This document shows, one piece after another, positions 33,414 through 45,149 of a DNA stretch of 64,000 nucleotides (position 1 is the stretch's first letter; each line of letters opens with the position of its first letter). Source of the DNA: Byssothecium circinans (Eukaryota > Ascomycota > Dothideomycetes > Pleosporales > Massarinaceae). The DNA is taken from the NCBI GenBank assembly GCA_010015675.1, contig ML976988.1:558932-622931 (forward strand), given 5' to 3'. The translations under genes were made by a program, and so were the position numbers. The notes below the pieces were generated by a model, which ran no database searches, was not told the origin of the DNA, and saw nothing but the letters and a program-made list of their open reading frames with translations.

Positions 33414-36400
33414 ATTGACTTGGACTGTCCAACTGTCTGTGAAGAGAGCACTGCTGGGCATGGTGGATCAGTCATTTTGCGATCTTGTGATTGTGAATAT
33501 GGTGCGGGGGTTGTCGGAGCTATGAATCACTTCGGAATATTTTTCAATGCGTGGCTGGTTGGCCCGCAAACTAGGTAGTGCTTGAATGCAGTCATGAATA
33601 AATACCTCTATCACGGCAATACCACTTAAAGATGATGATACCTACTTATTAAAGAAGATGGAGGTATTTACACGTAATCATGTTGCACTTGACGGCATTA
33701 CACATTATAGTGCTATCAAGGGGAATATATTTGCACTTTAGTACCGGAACTTCTCACTAGCGGACATTGGCTTTCCTAAGGAGTATCCGGATTGGAGGAG
33801 GGTGTAGTAAAAAATGTTGAGGCGATCGCAACCGCTCTGCGGAGTGGAAACTCGAATGTGCCAGCCTCTAGTAACACCCAAGAGACTTACAATATACTCC
33901 TATATAAATATATTCACAGCATTAAGGACGCGATAGGTAAAACCCACCGCTCGCCTCTCCTCTCCCTCGAAATCCATTGCACTAGAAATGGATCTTAGCC
34001 ACGGCATTCATCGCCTCTTATTCGCTCTAAATCCTTCGGGTATCCCGAGCAAAGACAAGCTACGGGCCGAAAACATGGTATTAACTGTAGCGTATTGGTA
34101 AGGAACCGAGGCGTCCTTTTCTTTATCGTTTCGGTTCTGGAGTTTGGCAAACCGTGAGTGAGTTCTGTACCTACTGTGACTTTCGAGTAGGTCCGATGTC
34201 GGCGCCGATATGTACCATGGTAAGGTTCTGTGGTCTAGGGTAGGTATTGCCGAATCAGGACAGCTAGAATTTGCTCTTTGGAGCTTTGGGTGTGCAGTTG
34301 AGATATGGGGATGTGGTATGCGGAAGGAGGAAAGTATGTACCATAGTATGTAACTATGATTCGATATTTTTCACACTATCACACCGATCAAGTAGGGTTT
34401 TCGAGACATGGCATCCATGGTATGCTGTCCGCTCACTTACTACCTACCATGGTACCTACCCGTTCTCCTGAGTCCTCATCGTACAAAAGAAAAAGAAAAC
34501 GGCAAGCAGCAAGCAACAACTCTCCTTCTTTCCATAAGGAAAAGCGAATGGTGAAAGGATCGTTTCAGTCGTCGTGTATATTTACATATATGCAGCGAGC
34601 AACAAACCCGCACTCTCGTTCTTCGGTTGGACTGGCTGAGACCTGAAGAATACAATTGCACCGTCGGCTACGACCCCGACCAGGTATAATAGCTTTGACT
34701 CTCATACGCGAGGCCCCGGAGACCCAGATGGTGGAAGCGAGACGCGTGCGGGCAGCGGTGACGTGTGGAAGTTGCATAAGTGCGAACAGAAGTGGGAGCT
34801 TTTTCTACTGTAACCTGGATTGCAGAGCAGGTGATTCCGACAAGTAATTTTCCATATCGATGTGTCCAACACACCGCCTAACATCCGTATAACGTTTTTT
34901 TACCTCGTAGCCTGAACTATGTAACGAAAAAGGTCGAATCCTACTTCGCCTCTCTTCTTTTCCAAGAAGAGGATCAAAACTTACGCCCCGTCACGGTGGT
35001 AGAGAGGTACGAAGACGCACACCGTCTTTTCTTTTTCCCGTTGGTGGGGAAAAAAAGCCAGAATCCTTCAAAATCCCACACATACACCAACCCACCCCCT
35101 GCACCTACCCTACCCTACCGCATTGCCTCACTTTTTCCCACCTTCAAAATCGCCAGACTGGAAACTACCAATCCCTCAAGAGTCTACGGACGACTGGCCC
35201 AGCTAGGTAATCGCTTGAACCTTGTGTCTTGATACACGAAAAGCTTGAAATACAATACGAAAGCGCCATTCGTATCCCCCCGCGGCGTCACAAAACCTCG
35301 GGCATTATGCAACGACGGGACGTGATTGCGAAGTTTGTTGGATTCTTGGTTACGCTTTTCGAATTGGACGTTGGAACCCCGGGTACTTGCTGTTTGGGTT
35401 GTAGGGATTGCGCGATGGTCTTGGGTTATGCATCTACCTTGGTACCTCCCCTTTTGAGGCGGAGTGCATGGTTGCTCGGGACGTATGTGGAGATGTGGAG
35501 GGCGCGTTGTTTTTGAATGGTTGGTGTTGATGTTGGGTTTTGCGGGTTTGGTAAATAGGTTTTGCGGGTTTGGTAAATAGGTTTTGCTTTTTGTTTTGTT
35601 TTTGCAATGATGTGGTATTAGCACTTTCAGTACTGCATTTTCTCTCGCGGAGACGTCAAGTTCGTTTGCTTCTGCCTTGTCCAATGTCGCAGATTGGCAA
35701 ACGTCAACTGCATCATGCCGCTCCAAATCAACAAGTCCCCGACAAAGTATTCGACCTGCGGAGATGCAGACAACTAAAATAACGAAGGTCTGGCTGCTGG
35801 GGCGTGAGCAGCAAGGTACGCGGAGTACTTTGGGATGTCGAAAATCAGGGCCAGGCACGGGCCGCAGGAGTGGGCTTGCTGCTGGTTTTGGGCTTAATTA
35901 CTTCCGCACCGCACGTTGCAATCCCGCGTGGAGATGCCAGACAAGACGGCGGTGGTTCACGCTCGGACGGTTCCATGTGTAATTTAACCTGGGTTCTGGA
36001 TAGCCAGACCGTTTGACAGGGAACGGCTCGGCATCACAACTGACGTAGGGGGCATGAAATTTGGAACAAATGCAGGTCGAACAACCGTGTTTTCGAGCTT
36101 CGCCGCAAGCGAATAGCCGAGTGGCTGATGGTGGTGATTGTTTTTATTACAGTTTGGCCGCCGCACGTGTGCATTGTACCGGGTTTGCGGGATCGGAGCG
36201 GCTGAGGCCAGGCTATTTTACAGCAGCACCAAGTCCATAATCTGATTGCCTGTTGAGCGCGCGCCTTCCTTCGGACTCTCTACATCTAGTTGCTGTTGTC
36301 GGAGGTATCCGGATAACCTAAAGTGTTGCAAAGTCCGTGAAACCATCCATTACCGCATATGCAAGTGTATAGATTCGGAGATAGCTGCGTGCTAGGGTTG

Positions 36401-36805
36401 CGTACGATATTCGGTCGAACAGGACGGGAGGCGCATCTTCGCTGGTAGAGTAAGCCGGCTGAGATGCGTACCCGCATCGGTGAGTCGATGTGCTGGTGAC
36501 GTCTTATTGTTGTAAGCTTCATAGAATGATTGTCATGGTCTGCTGAGCTGCTGAATGATTAGTGATGATCGAGAGACTGGTGCTACACAAGCATTGCAAT
36601 GTCTCTCACGTCGAGCCCAACCGGTGCGGCCGTGCATGTGGTGACGTAAACTATGATCAAGATGTCTGGAAATCGAACGAACTGTATTTCGCGGCGAGCG
36701 AGAATTCTAATACGTCTATGCGGGGATAGCACCTGGCCCTGGGGGAATCTGTACAAGAGGGGAAGAAAAAAGGACGGAAGAAAAAGTTGTCACATCGCAT
36801 CCGCA
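33414..36805. other. Long intergenic region of 3.4 kb, no gene seen
   Basis: The largest gap outside the transposons. It holds several TACCATGGTA-like palindromes (34213-34222, 34339-34348 with one mismatch, half of one at 34413-34422, and 34445-34454) and a 22-bp direct repeat, TTTTGCGGGTTTGGTAAATA-type, at about 35534-35585. A 224-codon reverse ORF (35184-35858) has no domain and reads like chance sequence. A noncoding RNA cannot be excluded. Confidence 0.5.
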
Positions 36806-37627
36806 TCAAAGGATCGTGCACTTCGGCCGCCGGTGGTGGTGATCGCCTCGAAATCTGCGGCCGCCTCTATGTCCCCTTGGGGGATCCCTTATATGTGCTC
36901 TATGTTCTCTTCGGTCTTTCATGATGATCTGCCGGCAAAGGTCGACGAAAACTTCGTCCACGTTGGCCCGCCTCCTTGCGCTTGCTTCGTAATAAGGGAC
37001 GCCGCCCCAGTCTTGTGACGTCTTGAACGCTTTGGCTCTGGATACTGCTCGGTCGTCTTCGAGGTCGGACTTGTTTCCTACGAGGACCATGGGAACGTCG
37101 TCTGAGCACGTTAGAATTGAATTGAAGCTTCGCAGGGAACCAGGCGCCTGTACCATCCTCTTTGATCTGCCGTATCTGTTCCCGCAATTCATTCAACTCG
37201 TATAGGGAAGTCATGTTCGTTATAGCGAAGACTAAGAGGAAGCCTTGGCCGGTTTTCATCTGCTGTTGTCAGCCGGGATCGATAAGCAAGGAGTGTCTCA
37301 ATTACATAGAGTTCTCTACACATGGTCAGTGAATGTTGGCAAGGAGGGAGTGGCTGCAACTACCTCATGGCAGTGAACTGCTCTGTCCCCGCCGTGTCTA
37401 GAATTTCCAAAATAACATGGCGGCCCTGGAGAAATGTTCAGTGTGGGTGGCGATACGCCATGTGATATGGGCGTACTGACATCGACTTCTATTGCTTTGC
37501 GGTACGAGTCCTCGATTGTTGGGTCATAGGACTCTATCCATACGTTTTGGACAAACTGCGCTGTGAGACAGCTCTTTCCTACGCCGCCTGATCCAAGCAC
37601 AACTATGTGGTACTCTCTTTGGTTCAT
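36806..37627 (-). CDS. krev1: Ras-family small GTPase, KREV1/RSR1 (BUD1) type
   Basis: Five exons (37627-37481, 37425-37364, 37315-37306, 37259-37154, 37101-36806) close to 206 residues. The P-loop GSGGVGKS is at residues 12-19. The effector region is [18 protein letters not shown]. Splicing completes [29 protein letters not shown], then [13 protein letters not shown] and the EASAR box. The Thr in DTAGTEQ, where H/K-Ras have Gln61 context DTAGQEE, is the mark of the Rap/RSR1 group. The C-terminus is basic and His-rich and ends CTIL, a geranylgeranylation signal. It should act at the plasma membrane in polarity and hyphal growth. Exon 3 is only 10 bases. A Met four codons upstream (37639) is an alternative start. 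Divergent from EMC1. Confidence 0.93.
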
Positions 37628-37639
37628 GTCGTCAGTCAA

Positions 37640-38891
37640 GGAATTGTGGAGCGGTCGGAAGTGCCGAGGTAGATGGTGATGTGTTTTTTTGGTGTTCTCG
37701 TCACAAGGATGGCGCTACCAGCAAGCGTCACTAGAGGAGTCCCCCTCTCTGCACACAAGCCACGGTCGGTTGAAGAAGATGCGACAAGTAGAACAAAAAC
37801 TTCGAGCAGACGACGACAGCGGTGAGATGTTGATTCGAGCGGGAAAAGTGACGTGTTGTGGCAATGCAGGTTGGGCAGCGGGCGGAGTTGGTCGATGGCG
37901 GGACTGAAGGAAATTTTGCCCAAGCTTATCGATTAGGCCGACGGGAGCAGGAGGCGCTCACGTGCGGGATTTGGGAGGTGGAGGTAGGGAGAGCCTGGGG
38001 AACTGAGGGTGGAAATTGGGGAAGTTTTGGCAGCCAGGAGGGCGAAGCTGCATGATTATATGTGGCCAAGGTCGAATATTGACAGGCCGGCCAGGATCCC
38101 TGATTGAACATGGGAGCGGTAGTACCGTTGCATTGGTAGCCGGGGCTGCATGTGGACATCCGACAAGCCGCGTAAGAAGTGCTAAGAACCTCGCAGCATT
38201 GCCGTACATTCCACATTACGTGGTACATCACACAGGTACGCTACGGTACACGACGCGAGGCTGTTACTAACGTCGCATTTGGAAATGTGTACCGACCTCG
38301 TCCACCATGGTTCAACGGCGAGTTCGCGACATTGCGAGATTTTCTGGGTCCAGCCCTGTCGCCAGACGCCGGTAGTCAATTGGTCCGACGGGACATACAA
38401 AGGACAGCTCAGCCTCGCCGAACGCTGTCAGAAAGCGCGGTTCATCATCATACGTGAAGTCGCTCGACAGTGGAGGCACCCCCTGCCCTCGCCCTCGAGC
38501 TCGAAAAAATGAAGCTGGACTCGTGGAGCTTTTCGCGGCTTCGGGACGGCGTCCGCCGGCCTATTTTCTCTAGCTCGCTCAATGAATGATTCATGTACAG
38601 TGCCAAGTGTATGTGCAAGTGCAAGTCTCTTGAGTCTTGCCTGTGATACCAGGCAGCCAAGATTATTGCCCATGTGCATTGTGTGATAAGATGATTGTCC
38701 CAAGTTCCAATCCAACCAAGGGTAGACAGACGGTCACGGTTGACTGGCACAGCCGCCGCGGCGTCATCGTCTCGGCCCGGAGATGATCACGTGCTATCGA
38801 ATCTCGGCCCGGCTGGGCACATGGCGCCGGTCCCAAACATTCAACCCACGTCCAATCTGCCGCTCCATGACAAGCAGCATCCACACCAAAC
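37640..38891. promoter_or_regulatory. Divergent promoter between KREV1 and EMC1 genes
   Basis: A 1.25-kb region with no coding signal. The nearly repeated phrases ATCTCGGCCCGG and GTCTCGGCCCGG lie at about 38767 and 38799, shortly upstream of EMC1. Confidence 0.5.
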
Positions 38892-41799
38892 ATGCGTCTT
38901 TATGCTGCCCTGTCCCTTGCAGCATGTCTGGCGCCGGCCTCTGCCATCTTCGAAGATGACGCCCGCCACATCGACTTCCACTACGCCCTGCTAGGTCTGC
39001 CCAAGCATGAAGCCACCTTTTTCTCGAAGCCCTACGCCGCCTCGAAGGCATCCCTGCTGTACACAATATCAGAAAAGGGCATCGTCGGCGCAGTCAACCC
39101 AAAGGACGGCGCATTGGTGTGGCGGTCGGCGCCCGGCCTGAATGCAAACAGTCACCTCAGGTTTGGGGAGGATCAGGAGACAGTGGTGAGCGGCGTAGGA
39201 GATCGCATAACCGCATTCAGTGCCTCAGACGGCAGGATCGTTTGGGAAACAAGAGCCGCTGGCGCAATTGTAGAAGACCTGGAGATTCTAGAACAAGAAG
39301 ACGGAATTACAAATAATGATGCCAAAGATGCCATAGTCCTGGTGGGCGGTACGCAGCAGGCCGTGAAGAGGCTTGACGGCAAGACAGGGCGCACGAAATG
39401 GACCTTTGAAGACACCAGGTGCGTCATGCGAGCGAGAAATGAAGTCCATTTTGGAGGCAGGCACTAACCAACAGCAGTGGAGACGTGCCCTTCCAGGTAT
39501 CGAGCTCACCCACGACCGTCTACTACATCTCGCTGCACTCGCCGCTCCTTGGCGGAGGCTCCAAGCTGCGCGTGACCTCGCTGAGCCCCATCACCGGAAA
39601 GAAGCTCGACTCGTATACGCTGAACTCTGAGGGCGAGATAGCCTCAAAGGACAACATCCTGTTTGCCGGCGCAAATACGGCCGCCCCTCTGCTAGCATGG
39701 ACGGACAAGGCGAAGAAGGTGTTGAAGGTGAACATCATCGGCACCAAAGGCGTGTCAAGCTTCAATGCTCCTTCTGGCACGCCGGTAGAGAAGATTGTAC
39801 TGCACGCACCGAATCGCGTAAACTCGCTGGCTCACTTCTTGGTCGATTATCAAACGGCCACTGGACACTCGGCGCATGTCTACCATGTGGATCTGAAGAA
39901 GAACACTGTGTCCCAGGCTTATAGCCTCGCGCTGGATGAGAAGGCTACTTTCGCAACCAGCACATCCGATGCCAATGTTTACTTTACCAGAATCACCGCC
40001 AAGGAAGTTGCCGTCTTCTCATCTACTTCATCTGATGTCCTGGGACAATGGCGAGTAAAGGGCTCATCGGCCCTGGCTGGCGCCTACCCCGTTCACGCCG
40101 CATCCGAAGTTGTAGTCAAAGCCAAGTCCGCATCCGCCGCAAGGGCTGCCGTTTTTTTTTCCAACGGGCAATGGGCCCTTGTTCGCAATGGAGAAACTGC
40201 TTGGACCCGACCGGAGTTCCTTTCCACCGCGGTATCTGCGGTGTGGGCAGAGTTGCCAGAAGAGGAGACACTTGCCCATGAACTCGAGGTTGAAGGTCAT
40301 CAGAACGTGGTCGCTGCGTACATTCACCGCGTGAGCCGGCATATCCGCGATTTGGTTCATTTGCCCGCTTGGCTCCAGAGCCTTCCCACTCGTCTGCTTG
40401 GCAACCTTCTTGGGAAATCAGAAGACTCCACCATTGAAGACATTCAGCATGACACTTTTGGCTTTCACAAACTCGTGGTGGTCGCCACTGAACAAGATCG
40501 CCTGGCCGCGCTTGATGTAGGCGCTCAAGGCAAAGTGGTTTGGAGTTCTGATTTGCACCAATTTGCACCTGACGCGAAGTTCCAAAAACTGTCACTGAAA
40601 GCTTTCCGTGGCTATGTCGAAGTCAAAGACAGCGGTCTCACTGGCTCTTTATTCATCAATTCCACTACTGGCGGACTGCTCTCCTCACAAAACATCAAGC
40701 CTCAGCCTGTGCTTGTACCTAAAGACCGGACGCTCGTTTCTTTCGACTTGATCGGCGGTGAACTCAAAGGCTTCTTGGGAGCTGAGCCTACTGAAGTTGC
40801 TTGGGCCTTTGTAGCTGCACCTGGAGAACGCATCGTTAGCTACACCGCTCGACCCGTCAAAGACCCCGTGGCATCCATTGGCAAGGTGCTTGGAGACCGA
40901 AGGGTACTTTACAAGTACCTCAATCCGAACCTTGTCCTCGTTACTGCCGTGGCCGACTCTTCTCGCAAAGCCTCCATCTACCTCTTGGACTCTGCATCCG
41001 GACAAGTGCTTCACTCTGTCTCCCACTACAATGTCGATGTTTCGAGGCCTATTCCGTCCACCATCTCCGAGAATTGGTTCACCTATTCTTTAACAATCGA
41101 TTCGACCTCGTCTACTACTCGCGGATACCATTTAGTTGTCTCCGAGCTGTACGAATCGCCGCTGCCTGATGATAGGGGTCCACTAGGAGCCTCATCTAAC
41201 TCATCGACAGTGCAGCCCATCGTAGCCAAGGGCGAGGCAGCCAAGCCCCACGTTCTATCCCAGAGCTATCAAATCCCGGAGGAGATATCACATATGGCCG
41301 TCACTCAGACACGCCAGGGTATCACCAGCCGTGAGCTGCTCGTGACACTTCCTGCTTCAAACTCCATCGTTGGTATCCCTCGCCAGGTCATCGATCCCCG
41401 CCGTCCCATTGGCCGCGACCCTACCGCGCTCGAGCAGTCCGAAGGCCTCGGCAAATATGTGCCCATGATTCTGTTCGATCCAAAATGGCATCTTAACCAC
41501 CTCTACGAAGTTGTCGGCATCAAGGACGTCATCACCAGCAAAAGCGGTGTGGAAAGCACAAGTCTAGTTTTTGCCTACGGGTCAGATCTTTTCGGAACGC
41601 GGGTAGCACCAAGTTTCGCGTTTGACGTTTTGGGCAAGGGATTCAACAAGATACAGATGTTGCTGACGGTGGCGGCGTTGTTCGTCGGTGTGCTGTTTGT
41701 GGCACCTTTAGTAAGTCATGACCATGCATTGGTGAGGTGATCTTGGCTGACATGATGTAGGTTGCGAGGAAGCAGATCAACACGTTATGGACGACGTAA
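38892..41799 (+). CDS. EMC1: ER membrane protein complex subunit 1 (EMC1)
   Basis: Three exons (38892-39418, 39478-41710, 41761-41799) close to 932 residues, normal for fungal EMC1. The N-terminus is a signal peptide (MRLYAALSLAACLAPASA). A PQQ-type beta-propeller lumenal part follows (SLLYTISEKGIVGAVNPKDG, RIVWETRAAGA). The conserved DUF1620 region carries IPRQVIDPRRPIGRD and VPMILFDPKWHLNHLYEV. One membrane span near the end (TVAALFVGVLFVAPL) leads to a very short cytosolic tail encoded by the 39-bp last exon. EMC inserts tail-anchored and multi-pass proteins into the ER. Start and both introns are well supported. Confidence 0.95.
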
Positions 41800-42504
41800 A
41801 TACGACAGTGGTTGTGAAAATTGAGTTTTGTATAGCAAGAGATACGAAGGAACTGAGAAGGTCCGCACCTGTGGGAGGGCGCGAGATGCATGAGAACAGT
41901 GCATACGTTGATATAAATATGCCGCCTTGCTTGACAGTGCAGCAAGGATATAGACGCCAATCGCTGGCGGTTAACAATTGTGTTCAAATAGATTCGGCCC
42001 GAAATTGTATCACGCGCTCCTCGAGCAATATTCATCTGCATTGGCTGTTCTGCGAGAGAAGTGGATCTCAAAAGCAACCCATCCACACTATCCGCAACCT
42101 TGGAAGCGACATCCAATCACCTACTGAACAGGGTAAATCTGCGCTATCTCCGCCAGTAAACCACCCTATGCTCAACTAGCAGTCTTCCTACCGCAGGTGC
42201 ATGAACGATGTCGCGAGTCCGACGGGTAATGCAGTCATCCAAGACGCAAGAGCTAAAACGGGCCGGCGATACGCTTCTCGTCCGCGCTGCGTGATAGTAA
42301 AGACTTGGAAGGTGTATATATTCGGCGCAAAATGCCCGCATCATCGTGAGAAGTACGATCTCAAGCGCAACTACTTCTAGCCCGAAATTCGAATCTTTTG
42401 CACTGAACACATTTAACTATCCAGACAAGCAGACGATTCCACTCTCTTTTATTTCGTTCCATCCCATCACCCCCGTTGCCCACCAACCAACCAACCAAAG
42501 AAAA
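41800..42504. other. Intergenic, promoter of the second dehydrogenase
   Basis: A 705-bp stretch with no domain-bearing ORF. The last 100 bp is CAAC-rich (CCAACCAACCAACC at 42483-42496), typical of a fungal 5' leader. Confidence 0.55.
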
Positions 42505-43311
42505 ATGGCAGACCAAGCAAAATACACCACCAGACTTCAAAACGCCCGCATCCTCATCATCGGCTTCTCCTCAGGCCTGGGCTACGGCGTCGCAGAAGCC
42601 TGCCTCGAACACGGCGCGCACGTCGTCGGCGCCTCCTCCAACCCAACCCGGATCTCAGCGGCCATCAGCGCTCTCCAAACCGCCTACCCGACCAAAAAAT
42701 CCCACATCCACGGCCTCCGCGTCGACCTCTCCAACATCGACACGCTAGAGCAGGAGCTCGTGAAGCTCTTCCGCGCCGCCGTCGACAAGATCGGAACCGA
42801 AGCCGGCAAACTCGACCACGTAATCTTCACAGCCGGCGACGCGCTGAGCACGACGAAAATCCAAGACCTGAACATAAACAACATCATCAAAGCGGGAAGT
42901 GTCCGTTTCTTCGCCCCCCTCCTTGCCGCAAAACAAGTGCAGAAGTACCTCGTCGCCTCGTCGCGCTCCTCGTACACCATCACCACGGGGAGCGTCAGCG
43001 AGCGGCCTATCCCGGACTGGAGCGTCGTCGCGTCGTATGCGGGCGGGCTGCATAGTATGGTGAGGAACCTCGCGGTGGACTTGAAGCCTGTGAGGGTCAA
43101 TGGGATTAGTCCCGGGGCGGTGGATACGGAGCTTTGGGGGAAGATGGGTGAGGAGGAGAAGAGGGTGTTGTTTGAGAGGTTGGGGAGGGGGTTGCTGGTT
43201 GGGAGGGTCGGGAGTGTGGGGGATGTTGTGGAGAGTTATTTGGCGGTGCTTAAGGATGGGTTTATGGATGGGGTGGTTGTTAGGTCGGATGGTGGGGGGA
43301 CGATTGTTTAG
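42505..43311 (+). CDS. Atypical short-chain dehydrogenase-like protein
   Basis: A single exon of 268 residues. The Rossmann start ILIIGFSSGLGYGVAEA has the GxxxGxG pattern with Phe in place of the usual first Gly-Gly context. HVVGASSNPTRI and LRVDLSN mark strands 2 and 3, and FTAGDA replaces the usual NNAG. The catalytic motif is degenerate: SYAGGLHSMVRNLAVDL has Tyr but Gly/Leu where YxxxK needs Lys. GISPGAVDTELW after it is normal for the family. Some of these fungal proteins are bacterial-type SDRs with altered active sites. Oxidoreductase activity is doubtful. Codon use flips from C-ending to G-rich part-way. Confidence 0.85.
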   Translation: MADQAKYTTRLQNARILIIGFSSGLGYGVAEACLEHGAHVVGASSNPTRISAAISALQTAYPTKKSHIHGLRVDLSNIDTLEQELVKLFRAAVDKIGTEAGKLDHVIFTAGDALSTTKIQDLNINNIIKAGSVRFFAPLLAAKQVQKYLVASSRSSYTITTGSVSERPIPDWSVVASYAGGLHSMVRNLAVDLKPVRVNGISPGAVDTELWGKMGEEEKRVLFERLGRGLLVGRVGSVGDVVESYLAVLKDGFMDGVVVRSDGGGTIV

Positions 43312-43632
43312 GGGGTGCGGGTTTTGAGAGATGGGGGAGAGGGGAGAGGGGGAGGCATAAGGGTATGTGAGAGAATGTGAAGTTTTAGAGGCGTGGTAGT
43401 GAAGAGAGAGTGCAGTGAAGAAAACATTATCATTTGCCACGTCAAAAGATATTTAGAAGGGTGACGGCAGCTATTCGCCGGCCGGTGTGACCCTTCTCGT
43501 ACCTCATGGACGATACCCGTCTATGCCATATCATAACCCGAGTCCCGCAGTAAACCGTTGTGAAAGTATGATATCAACCCAAACACAAGAAAACAAAGAA
43601 GCACGCAGGAAACACCCCTCTCCAGTGACACT
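43312..43632. other. Convergent 3' region, no gene seen
   Basis: The 321 bp between the converging dehydrogenase and annexin genes; G-rich at its left, CA-rich at its right. Confidence 0.6.
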
Positions 43633-45149
43633 TTACTGCACACAAGCCACCATCAACCGCTCATAATGGCCGCTCGTCTCGCCCTCGATCCTTCTGACCA
43701 AGGTCTTGCCGTACTTGCGCTTATACGCATCGCTCACAGCCCTCATGAACCCTTGGTCCCAATGGCAGCGTACCACGCGCTGCACAAGCAGCTCATCCTT
43801 CGTTCCTACGCCTGCCATGCTCGCTTCCAAGCGCACAGCCTCGGCGGTCGGGCGATCAATAGCACGTGCAATCAGAAGGGAAAGCGCATCCTCCATGTGA
43901 CCGTTGAATTTTGACTTGATCTGGCTCTCGAGACTTGTGCGGAAGCGCTGCTGGTACGATTGGGCGATAGCCCGGAGTTGGGCATCGTTGCGGGTAATCA
44001 GGAGGTCGCACACGGCGCTCGAGTTCTTAGTTATAATATTGCCAATACCGCGGTGGAGTTCGGTTACGTCGGCCTCGATCGCTTGCGGATTCACGGGCGC
44101 AGAGTCTTCCTGTCGGCGGGCGGAGATGATCATCATGTACATCTGCTCCGTTCCACCGGAGAGATCTGAGCGAAGGTCAGATTCAAGAGACCGCTTGAAG
44201 ATGCGCTGGTACTCGGTCTTGATGGCGTTGATGTCGGCATTGCTTCGACCGACCAGTACATCGTCGAGAGCAGCTTCCTTGGTTCCTAGTCCTTTTAATG
44301 CGGAGTATAGAGTGTAGCAATCGCCTGTGAGCGGACCGCGTGCAATCTGAACCAGTCCCTTTTCGAAGTAGCCCGAGGTCTCCTTCTCCAGATCGCTAAT
44401 CAGGTTTCTCATTAATCGCTGGTCGAACTGTGTGCGGATAGTGTTGATTTGGATGGGGTCTTTCTTCGCCAGAACTTGGATGAGCGCTTTCTCGTCAGTA
44501 CCGAAGCCCTTCATTGCTTTCCGAAGAACCTCAACGTCGCGTGAAACATCGATGTTGGCTACCTGTTGCGGTCCATATCCAAGCGAGGGCTGAGTCGGTG
44601 GTCCGAAGTTCTGGGGCGGGACATACGCCGGCTGACCGTATGGTTGAGGAGAAGGTGCACCGCCAAATTGCTGTGGTGGAGGAGCGAATTGACCAGGTGG
44701 CGGCGCTCCATACTGGCCTGGCGGTCCTGGAGGCGGAGGCTGACCCCACGGCTGTTGCTGGGGAGGATACTGTCCCGGCGGGTGAGCTCCATATGCGTTT
44801 GGAGGTGGCGGCCCCCAGTTCTGCTGGCCGTACTGGCCGGGTGGTGGTTGATTGTACTGGCCTGGAGGCGGTTGATTGTAGCCTTGCTGGGGCGGATACT
44901 GAGGAGCTCCATACGGTGGCTAGAAGGGTGCAAAGTTAGCAAACTTCTTCAAAATGGGCGTCGTCGTAGTCACCCAACCACTCTGGCTTATAGGCTTGAC
45001 CTATCTGTGGTCGTTTTGCGGGCTTTACGTACCTGTTGCTGACCATACTGATTTGGTGGTGCATTATATCCGCCCGGAGGCGGTTGTTGCTGTCCCCATT
45101 GTTGCTGAGGCGGAGGGTAGCCTTGCTGACCGGGATATTGGTTCTGCAT
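43633..45149 (-). CDS. Annexin with long Pro/Gln/Gly/Tyr-rich N-terminal tail
   Basis: Exons 45149-45033 and 44919-43633, split by a 113-bp intron (GTACGT donor, TGCTAAC branch, TAG acceptor), give 467 residues. The first 170 or so are PPGQY/QQQ-type low complexity (MQNQYPGQQGYPPPQQQW at the start). Four annexin repeats follow from about residue 175: MKGFGTDEKALIQVL, LKGLGTKEAALDDVL, HRGIGNIITKNSSAVCDLL (divergent loop) and MAGVGTKDELLVQRVV. GxGTKD/E loops in repeats 1, 2 and 4 can bind calcium; repeat 3 looks degenerate. Fungal annexins of this shape (ANXC group) bind acidic membranes and are linked to septation and secretion. The tail resembles those of vertebrate annexins A7 and A11. Confidence 0.93.

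Noticed and set aside
34931..34945. GGTCGAATCCTA resembling a tRNA T-loop
   Set aside because: No matching acceptor, D or anticodon stems could be drawn around it.
35184..35858. A 224-codon reverse ORF
   Set aside because: Low-complexity Asn/Pro/Lys stretches, no domain, no splice logic; reads like chance.
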